Below the pieces are notes generated by a model, which saw only the letters and a program-made list of their open reading frames with translations, was not told where the DNA came from and searched no databases. This document shows positions 1-5,029 of a stretch of DNA of 5,029 nt, in pieces (the stretch's first letter is position 1; the number at the start of each line of letters is the position of its first letter). Source of the stretch: Candidatus Latescibacterota bacterium. Lineage in GTDB: Bacteria; JAAXHH01; JABIQT01. The stretch is from NCBI GenBank assembly GCA_018667995.1, contig JABIQT010001109.1, positions 1-5,029 of the forward strand, read 5' to 3'. The translations under genes and the position numbers were made by a program.

Positions 1-251
1 ACCAGAATGATTGCCACTCCGGCAATCATTCCCGTCCTGCGGTTGATGCGCTCAAGCAACATGCCGGCAGGTACATCGCCAATCACCGTTCCGATGCTGC
101 TTCCTGCTATGACCAGACTGATCATGCTGAAGGACAGATCAAAGGATCCCGCAAACAGTGGTAGGGTCGGTATCAGAATTCCTGAGCCGAAGGCCAGCAA
201 GAATGTCGGGAAGTATACGGGTAGGACAAGCGCTTTCCAGGTAGAGGTCAA
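1..251 (-). CDS. MFS transporter, N-terminal part, cut by window edge
   Basis: Translating the minus strand from a TTG at 251-249 gives 83 complete residues running off the window. The sequence is hydrophobic and typical of the first two helices of a 12-helix major facilitator superfamily permease. Helix 1 is about residues 7-30 (WKALVLPVYFPTFLLAFGSG, then ILIPTLPLF) and helix 2 about 41-64. The loop after helix 2 carries a motif A variant, GDVPAGMLLERINRR (58-72), in the place of the usual G-x-L-x-D-R-x-G-R-R. This family moves small solutes across the inner membrane by uniport, symport or antiport; the substrate cannot be read from this fragment. An in-frame stop lies 24 bases upstream of the TTG with no ATG or GTG between them, so TTG is the only ordinary start seen. 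The ribosome site is weak (GGGG about 8 bases upstream). The gene lies 40 bases after the hydrolase stop on the same strand, so co-transcription is likely. Confidence 0.82.
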   Translation of the reverse strand, partial: MTSTWKALVLPVYFPTFLLAFGSGILIPTLPLFAGSFDLSFSMISLVIAGSSIGTVIGDVPAGMLLERINRRTGMIAGVAIIL

Positions 252-291
252 GAGGTCTGCCCCGCACGGGCCGCATCAATATTCTCGATGG

Positions 292-1305
292 TTAGAGCCA
301 CCTTTCGAACGCATCGTACGCCTGGCTACCTGAGATCTCGTGGGCTCCGTCGAATACATCATGTAAGAGGCGTTCCTCCTCGCCGTAGAGGGCGAAATAC
401 CGTCGAAGCTCGGCAGCACTTTCGATAGACTGATCACTCGGGAACTGAGGATCAGCTCTGCCGTTTTCGAGAACGATGGGGCGAGGGGCGATCAGAGCGG
501 CAATATCAACGTGTTCAAACTGAAGCGCCAGATCTTGAACGTTGCCACACACGCAATGGGCCATGTCGAGGAAGGTTGACCGGAACGAGGTAAAGAATCC
601 ACTGATTCCCGCGGCTTTGATGCGGAGGTCCAGTGCTGAGATCAGTAGCGTGGTGACCCCTCCGAGACTGAGCCCGTAACAGCCAATTCTATCCGCATCG
701 ACCTCGTCGATTGAACTCAGTACGTCTATTGCTCGCATCAACTCCCTGATGTATACGCCATACTCGGTATAACCAAGGAGCTGGGAGACTCCTGTGTAAT
801 AGGCATGTTCGCCCAGATGCCCCGGATTTCGCTCACCGAATCCCACGTGTTCGGGAACGAGGGTAACAAATCCGCGTCGCGCCAGTTCCATGGGATATTG
901 CTTGTAGATGCCCTTTTCGAACAGTACCTGATTCATTCCACGTCCGTGGCCGGGGGGGCAGAGGATGGCGGGTGCCTGGTGATCCAGCTTATCAGGAATG
1001 AGGAGAAACGCCGGAACGCGGACGCCGTGCATTGATTGATACCTGATACGCTCGAGAGTGAATCCCTCGTATCGCCCTCCCTCCCACGACAGCATACTTG
1101 AATCTACAGGCTCTCGTTCCAGTTCCAGGTCACCGGACACCTCCGGCATGCGTAGGGTCTCTTCGAGGACACCGCGCGCATCCACCTGCCACGCCTCGAA
1201 TTCCTCCCGCGTTTCTCCTGGAAACCTCTGCTTCCGTCCGTCCTGTGCATATCGGCGAAATAGATGTTCGCGAAAGTCGAGATTCAACGGATGCAACGAC
1301 TCCAT
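292..1305 (-). CDS. alpha/beta hydrolase, acetyl-xylan-esterase / dienelactone-hydrolase-like
   Basis: This 337-residue protein has the hallmarks of an alpha/beta hydrolase. The oxyanion-loop motif CPPGHGRG is at 116-123, the nucleophile elbow GLSLGG at 211-216 puts the catalytic serine at 213, the acid is probably Asp285 in ENGRADPQFP, and the base is probably His322 in FDGAHE. The first 90 residues form a charged helical lead-in typical of the large, often planctomycete-type hydrolases related to acetyl xylan esterases and dienelactone hydrolases. The likely reaction is hydrolysis of an ester, or less probably an amide, of a small molecule; the substrate is not predictable. No signal peptide is visible, so a cytoplasmic enzyme is expected. 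The ATG at 1305 is supported by GAGGAG at 1317-1312, six bases upstream. The 126 bases separating it from the upstream minus-strand gene hold no clear promoter or hairpin. The transporter gene follows 40 bases later, which suggests uptake followed by hydrolysis. Confidence 0.88.
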   Translation of the reverse strand: MESLHPLNLDFREHLFRRYAQDGRKQRFPGETREEFEAWQVDARGVLEETLRMPEVSGDLELEREPVDSSMLSWEGGRYEGFTLERIRYQSMHGVRVPAFLLIPDKLDHQAPAILCPPGHGRGMNQVLFEKGIYKQYPMELARRGFVTLVPEHVGFGERNPGHLGEHAYYTGVSQLLGYTEYGVYIRELMRAIDVLSSIDEVDADRIGCYGLSLGGVTTLLISALDLRIKAAGISGFFTSFRSTFLDMAHCVCGNVQDLALQFEHVDIAALIAPRPIVLENGRADPQFPSDQSIESAAELRRYFALYGEEERLLHDVFDGAHEISGSQAYDAFERWL

Positions 1306-1431
1306 GGGATACTCCTCGGGCTAATGCCTATGGAAAAAGTCGGATTTCTTGACGTAAGGAAGGGTCGAGCGAATGAAGATAAACTACACTGGGCGCGTCT
1401 TGATGCAAGCGGAACCGACCTGGCGAACTCA

Positions 1432-3426
1432 CTATCCTTCGATCTGATTTCGGACGCAACGAAATCCAAGATTCAGACTGCCGTGGCTGTCCCGATAGGC
1501 GGCGCTCATACAGGCCTCTTGCTTGGTCCAGGCTCCGCCTCGGACGACATTAAATAGCCGGTGTTCATGTATGAAAGGTTCCCGCATGCCGAGATAGATC
1601 ATCTCCTCACCGCCCGGATACGACACGAACATCGAAGTCGTGTATTCCTTAACATTACCCGTCATGTCGAACAAGCCGTCTGGTGTCGCCCCATCGGGTA
1701 TGCTGCCTACGGGTGTTGTACCACCATAGTGAAAATCATAGTTTGCCAGTTCAGGGCATATTGCCCGATCGCCCCACGAGTAGATACGGCCTTCAAGACC
1801 TCGCGCCGCGCGCTCCCACTGTGACTCCGTCGGTAGGCTTTTTTCAACACTGGCAGCGTAGGCTGCAGCTCCTTCCAGGCTGACAAACACCACAGGATAG
1901 TCTTCCCGACCGGAAACCACCTCGTAGGCACCATTCTCCAGGTTTGTGATACCGCAAAGCTCTGGAATTCGCATCCTCGAGTCGTAGAAAATGTCTTCGC
2001 GGCAGGCGTTTAGAAAGGACGTGAATTCCCCCACAGTCACAGGATATCTATCCATCTCAAACGCTTCGAGCTGGACCTCGTGGGCCGGGCTTCGCAAAGA
2101 ATCTGTGGGGTCAGGGCCCATCCGGAACTCAGAGGACGGAAAGGCAACCATGTTCGCCTCTCTTTCGCCTATTGATTCAGGCTTAACTCGCAGGTCAACC
2201 CCGTGCTCCAGATCCGAATCAGTCTCGGAACCTGTCGTCATATCTGAGAAGATTATCCGTCCCCACATCTCCGGGTTGTGCAGGTCACCCGTACTTGTGG
2301 ATTGCCAAACCCAATCTTCACAGGGACTCTCGGGTAGTTTGGATGGACTCAAGTGATCGTATGTATGCATATATTGGACCCGGCTGAAATTTGCCCGCCA
2401 GGTGTCACCACGTTTTATGGGCAGGCTTACGCGTGGGTTTCTGTCCAGCAGGGCACGAATAGGCCATGCGACCTCCACGGTCCAACCAACATCTTCGTCA
2501 TGGTGACTGTTCAGTGTGCCCTGTACCGATACCGCATGTTCCAGTCCGGCGATATCATAATCCGTATGTAGTGCGGATGCCCGGTGGTAGTCGGTCTCGT
2601 GGAACATGTCCCAGACCGTATTCAGAGGATTGATCTCGAATTCATAGTAGCCGACTCCATCTGCTGTAGGGTCGAGGAAGATCTCGAAGTCATTGTCAAA
2701 GTAAATGACGCAATCTCTCTCTGTCAGCGTGCCATAAACGTTATCCTCTTGTAGCTCCGCACCGAAGTACAGATTCTCATCATCGTACAGCATTTTGAAA
2801 CGTGTGGTCTTCCACGGTGGGGGAGCATATGGTGCCTGGTGATCCTCAAACCATTGAGACCATGGGGCATCACGCCAGGCCTTTTCATCGAGTCTTCCAT
2901 CGACGACTATGGGGCCAGATGCCCTGTAGCAGACGTATGTGCGCGGAACCGGCGGTCTGGGCACGGAGTTGATCTGTGGAGGTTTGGCAAGGTACGCTGG
3001 ATAGTTAATATCGTCGGCAAACATACGATGCCTGCCCCAGAGAAATACGGTACCCCGGCTTAGTCCATCGGTCGCCATACGCACAAGCGCGGAGGTGTGT
3101 ACGGAGCGCCAGTATCGTTCCCGCTCACTCCTGTGCGTCACACCATCTATGGGGCGGTGGCTTCGCATGAGGTGGCGCAGGATGGTTGCATTATGAATAC
3201 AGCCGGTATAGTCAATCCGAACACCATAGAAGATGGAATTCCGGAAGGTATACGTGATGGCGTCTACTTCGATTCCGTAGAGGGCCAGGTCTTCGTCCGC
3301 ACGAATCATGCAGGGCGCGGGAAATCCGGCTGACGACCATTGCCAGGGCATGTGTTTTTGCCGCGTCCCCCAGCTGATTTTCCGAAATCCCTCGGACGGT
3401 CTCGCTTCGGGTGTGATTTTCTCCAC
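1432..3426 (-). CDS. three-domain protein: N-terminal domain of unknown function, CBM9-like domain, SUMF1/FGE-fold domain
   Basis: This 664-residue protein has three recognisable parts. Residues about 13-137 (GFRKISWG ... ITYTFRNSIFYGVRIDY ... GTVFLWG) resemble a small alpha/beta domain found in uncharacterised bacterial proteins; I cannot name it. Residues about 168-394 match the family 9 carbohydrate-binding-module-like fold: IVVDGRLDEKAW (173-184), LYDDENLYFGAEL (213-225), DNDFEIFLDP (244-253), then YYEFEINPLNTVWD (260-273) and WTVEVAWP (315-322). Residues about 424-661 are a formylglycine-generating-enzyme/SUMF1-type domain: LPTESQWERAARG (531-543), GLFDMTGNVKEY (584-595), VVRGGAW (627-633), GFRC (654-657). 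The paired active-site cysteines of true FGE are absent, and no sulfatase lies in the window, so sulfatase maturation is unlikely. No signal peptide or membrane segment is visible. The GTG start at 3426 has AGGAGA five bases upstream. Domain calls are firm; the role is unknown. It leads the minus-strand set and diverges from the transaminase gene. Confidence 0.88.
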   Translation of the reverse strand: MEKITPEARPSEGFRKISWGTRQKHMPWQWSSAGFPAPCMIRADEDLALYGIEVDAITYTFRNSIFYGVRIDYTGCIHNATILRHLMRSHRPIDGVTHRSERERYWRSVHTSALVRMATDGLSRGTVFLWGRHRMFADDINYPAYLAKPPQINSVPRPPVPRTYVCYRASGPIVVDGRLDEKAWRDAPWSQWFEDHQAPYAPPPWKTTRFKMLYDDENLYFGAELQEDNVYGTLTERDCVIYFDNDFEIFLDPTADGVGYYEFEINPLNTVWDMFHETDYHRASALHTDYDIAGLEHAVSVQGTLNSHHDEDVGWTVEVAWPIRALLDRNPRVSLPIKRGDTWRANFSRVQYMHTYDHLSPSKLPESPCEDWVWQSTSTGDLHNPEMWGRIIFSDMTTGSETDSDLEHGVDLRVKPESIGEREANMVAFPSSEFRMGPDPTDSLRSPAHEVQLEAFEMDRYPVTVGEFTSFLNACREDIFYDSRMRIPELCGITNLENGAYEVVSGREDYPVVFVSLEGAAAYAASVEKSLPTESQWERAARGLEGRIYSWGDRAICPELANYDFHYGGTTPVGSIPDGATPDGLFDMTGNVKEYTTSMFVSYPGGEEMIYLGMREPFIHEHRLFNVVRGGAWTKQEACMSAAYRDSHGSLNLGFRCVRNQIEG

Positions 3427-3431
3427 GATGC

Positions 3432-3437
3432 TCTCCT
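3432..3437 (-). promoter_or_regulatory. ribosome binding site fixing the GTG start of the three-domain gene
   Basis: On the minus strand AGGAGA lies five bases (GCATC) before the GTG at 3426-3424. No in-frame ATG is better placed, since the next methionines lie at residues 26 and 40, inside or after the start of the first domain. The site therefore supports GTG as the start. Confidence 0.7.
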
Positions 3438-3474
3438 GCCAATGTGCGCAACAAATATGCTCGATTTCTACCTT

Positions 3475-3496
3475 GGCATACGATATATTCTATGCC
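3475..3496. promoter_or_regulatory. 22-base operator-like inverted repeat in the divergent intergenic region
   Basis: GGCATA at 3475-3480 and TATGCC at 3491-3496 are perfect reverse complements. The ten bases between them, CGATATATTC, have a self-complementary ATATAT core, so 9 of 11 base pairs are symmetric about the centre. A palindrome of this size with an AT-rich centre, between two divergent genes, looks like the binding site of a dimeric transcription factor of LacI, GntR or similar type (inference). It sits 49 bases upstream of the minus-strand GTG and 107 bases upstream of the transaminase ATG. If the minus-strand promoter at 3574-3546 is real, the repeat lies within that transcript's leader, where a bound protein could block elongation. 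It is too AT-rich in the loop and lacks the T-run expected of an intrinsic terminator. Confidence 0.5.
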
Positions 3497-3545
3497 GCTA
3501 TACGTTGGAGATGCCCATATATGCATGGTCTCTGGCGCAAAACCT

Positions 3546-3574
3546 ACAATATGATGACATGTGAAATGTGTCAA
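3546..3574 (-). promoter_or_regulatory. probable sigma70-type promoter for the minus-strand genes
   Basis: Reading the minus strand, TTGACA at 3574-3569 matches the -35 consensus exactly. After 17 bases follows TATTGT at 3551-3546, matching four of six bases of the -10 consensus. Transcription would start near 3539, giving a leader of about 112 bases before the GTG at 3426. The -35 is part of a shorter inverted repeat, TGACA-N9-TGTCA (3555-3573), which could be a second regulator site or chance. A plus-strand TACAAT at 3545-3550, five of six to the -10 consensus and about 53 bases before the transaminase ATG, overlaps it but has no good -35 at normal spacing. If both are used, the two promoters would compete for the same DNA. 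Confidence 0.45.
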
Positions 3575-3590
3575 TGCCATATCCCTAAAC

Positions 3591-3595
3591 GAGGT
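3591..3595 (+). promoter_or_regulatory. ribosome binding site of the transaminase gene
   Basis: GAGGT lies eight bases upstream of the ATG at 3604. It supports this start, which also fits the usual length of the N-terminal arm in class III transaminases. Confidence 0.55.
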
Positions 3596-3603
3596 ATTCA
3601 ATT

Positions 3604-4953
3604 ATGTCTGACTGGAATCGTGATGAAGTACTTGAGGACGACCGGCACCTTCTACATCCGTTGCAACACCCCAGTGATCACCAGGATCCCACGATATTCG
3701 TGAAAGGTGAGGGGGTGGTCGTCACCGACATCGATGGCAATGAGTATCTGGATGGCCTGTCCAGTCTCTGGAATGTCACCATCGGCCATGGTAGGGAGGA
3801 ATTGGCCGATGCGGCTGCCGAGCAGATGAAGCAATTGGCATACTTCTCGGCCTATGTGGGATGCACGAATGTACCTGCCGCCCGTTTGGCGAAGCGATTA
3901 GCAGAAGTTGCCCCTGATGGACTCAATACGACTTTTTTTACGACGGGCGGTGCCGTATCCAATGACAGTGCAATTAAGACCGCACGTTTCTTCTGGCAGA
4001 CAAAGGGGCGGTCCGGAAAGGTCAAGGTCATTTCCCGACATGATGCGTACCACGGTGTGACCCTGGCGGCAATGAATTTGACCGGGATCTCTTCCTATTG
4101 GCCGATGTTTGAATCGCAGCTGCCCAATTTTCTGCACGTACAGGCACCATATCCTTACCACTATACCCCAAAGGACGATTCGATCGGATGCGGCGAGGCC
4201 GCGGCACGGGCTTTAGAGGAGGCAATTCTCCGTGAAGGTCCGGAGACTGTGGCTGCGTTTATCGGTGAACCGGTGATGGGTGCCGGTGGTGTGATCGTCC
4301 CACCGGATGATTATTGGCCACGGGTTCGGGAAATCTGCGACCGCTACGAAGTTCTCTTGATTGCCGATGAAGTCATTACGGGGTTTGGGCGGATCGGTCA
4401 CTGGTTTGGTATCTCTCATTGGGGCGTAGTGCCCGATATGATCACATTTGCAAAAGGCGTAACCAGTGGTTACTTCCCTTTGGGCGGAATTATCATCTCA
4501 GACGAGATTCTCGAGGCGATTGAGACTACGCCACCGGACCGAAAATGGAATCACTCCTTCACCTACTCCGGTCATCCTGCTGGTTGTGCCGTGGGCCTAA
4601 AGAATATGGAGATTATCGAGCGTGAAGATCTCGTCTCTAAGGCGAAAGAGCTGGGTCTTTATTTTATGGACAAGCTGCGCCATCTAGACGACTTGTCTCA
4701 TGTGGGTGATATCCGGGGAATTGGCCTGATGGCAGCTGTTGAGTTGGTGAAAGATCGCTCGTCACGAGTCCACTATGATCCGGCGGAGAAGATAGGAAGT
4801 AGTGTCGTCAAGAAGATGATGGATAATGGGGTCTACACGCGAGGCCGCGGAGACAGCGTTAGTTTCGCGCCACCGCTGATCGTCTCAAAAGCGCAGATTG
4901 ACCAGATAGTAGACACGGCGCGGGACGCCATCGTTGTTGTCACCGAGGGATAA
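3604..4953 (+). CDS. class III PLP-dependent aminotransferase (omega-transaminase type)
   Basis: The 449-residue product has the full length and fold markers of class III (omega) aminotransferases. These transfer an amino group from an amine or omega-amino acid to pyruvate or another keto acid through pyridoxal phosphate. Visible are GVVVTDIDGNEYLDGLSSLW (37-56), the cofactor-stacking YHG (149-151), IGEPVMGAGG (220-229), the cofactor-binding Asp255 in ADEVITGFGR (254-263), the Schiff-base Lys284 in TFAKGVTSGYFPLGG (281-295), FTYSGHP (319-325), and a C-terminal RGRGD (413-417) whose Arg413 is at the place of the mobile carboxylate-binding arginine. The overall pattern is closest to the taurine-, beta-alanine- or putrescine-pyruvate group; the substrate cannot be fixed. 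The phosphate-loop sequence is GGAVSND (115-121), where relatives usually have G-S-E-A-N-D/E. The enzyme is soluble and cytoplasmic. The gene is divergent from the three-domain gene across 177 bases, with GAGGT before its ATG. Confidence 0.93.
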   Translation: MSDWNRDEVLEDDRHLLHPLQHPSDHQDPTIFVKGEGVVVTDIDGNEYLDGLSSLWNVTIGHGREELADAAAEQMKQLAYFSAYVGCTNVPAARLAKRLAEVAPDGLNTTFFTTGGAVSNDSAIKTARFFWQTKGRSGKVKVISRHDAYHGVTLAAMNLTGISSYWPMFESQLPNFLHVQAPYPYHYTPKDDSIGCGEAAARALEEAILREGPETVAAFIGEPVMGAGGVIVPPDDYWPRVREICDRYEVLLIADEVITGFGRIGHWFGISHWGVVPDMITFAKGVTSGYFPLGGIIISDEILEAIETTPPDRKWNHSFTYSGHPAGCAVGLKNMEIIEREDLVSKAKELGLYFMDKLRHLDDLSHVGDIRGIGLMAAVELVKDRSSRVHYDPAEKIGSSVVKKMMDNGVYTRGRGDSVSFAPPLIVSKAQIDQIVDTARDAIVVVTEG

Positions 4954-5029
4954 GACACCATATTTCTGAGGTCGAGGGCCTATCTACCGCGGCGCATGAA
5001 TGAGACACTGAGCATCACGTGGGCTCCGT
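4954..5029. other. downstream flank with no identifiable gene
   Basis: The 76 bases after the transaminase stop hold no clear terminator hairpin. A plus-strand ATG at 4996 opens a frame reading MNETLSITWAP to the window edge, but no good ribosome site precedes it. A minus-strand frame entering from the right edge ends at a TAG at 4982-4980. Neither can be judged from so few codons. Confidence 0.3.

Noticed and set aside
7-333. Plus-strand open frame of 108 codons at the left edge
   Set aside because: It is the antisense of the MFS transporter and the end of the hydrolase. The minus-strand translation gives clear MFS helices and motif A, while this frame is proline- and arginine-rich with no family resemblance.
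1306-1431. Possible internal promoter or terminator between the three-domain gene and the hydrolase
   Set aside because: The best -35/-10 pair on the minus strand (TTGCAT, 16 bases, TAGTTT) matches poorly. No GC-rich hairpin followed by a T-run is present.
3515-3528. CCATATATGCATGG as a second operator copy
   Set aside because: Only the outer CCAT and ATGG are complementary and the middle is not symmetric. It does not share the GGCATA arms of the 3475-3496 repeat.
3212-3601. Minus-strand frame of 129 codons covering the divergent intergenic region
   Set aside because: It overlaps the start of the three-domain protein in another frame, has no recognisable domain, and would bury the promoter and operator-like sequences. 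It is best read as a shadow.
5019-5029. Right-edge GTGGGCTCCGT repeats 11 bases at 340-350 that encode the hydrolase GAH catalytic-histidine region, hinting at a second convergent hydrolase ending at 4980
   Set aside because: The minus-strand frame reads GAHVMLSVSFMRRGR then stops, which does not resemble the hydrolase C-terminus after the histidine. Eleven bases is too short to support homology.

Overview
The window is ordinary-looking bacterial chromosome: dense genes on both strands, Shine-Dalgarno sites, ATG, GTG and TTG starts, and moderate GC. It carries no rRNA, tRNA, mobile element, CRISPR array or phage-like gene. No marker fixes the taxon. The gene types (a SUMF1/FGE-fold protein fused to a CBM9-like domain, a CPPGHG-type alpha/beta hydrolase, a class III transaminase) resemble what is often seen in environmental, uncultured bacteria with large catabolic repertoires, such as Planctomycetes, Poribacteria or Latescibacteria-like lineages. 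That is an impression from family composition, not a determination.

Layout. Three genes lie on the minus strand and read leftwards from a divergent intergenic region at 3427-3603. The first is a 664-residue multidomain protein (3426-1432): a small N-terminal domain, a CBM9-like beta-sandwich, then a SUMF1/FGE-fold domain. After 126 bases comes a 337-residue alpha/beta hydrolase (1305-292) with a complete Ser-Asp-His triad. After 40 bases comes the N-terminus of a major facilitator superfamily transporter (251-1), cut by the window edge. On the plus strand, a class III PLP-dependent aminotransferase of the omega-transaminase type (3604-4953, 449 residues) starts on the other side of the same intergenic region. 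The last 76 bases hold no identifiable gene.

Regulation. The 177-base divergent region contains a 22-base operator-like inverted repeat (GGCATA-N10-TATGCC with a self-complementary ATATAT core, 3475-3496). It also contains a good minus-strand sigma70-type promoter (TTGACA, 17 bases, TATTGT; 3574-3546). The arrangement suggests that the transaminase and the minus-strand genes could be controlled together by one regulator, which is not encoded in the window.

How the genes could work together (inference): the transporter would import a small ester- or amide-containing compound, the hydrolase would cleave it, and the transaminase would remove an amino group. The multidomain protein has no visible signal peptide, so its carbohydrate-binding-type and FGE-type domains probably act in the cytoplasm in a role I cannot name. 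That fusion is the most unusual item here.
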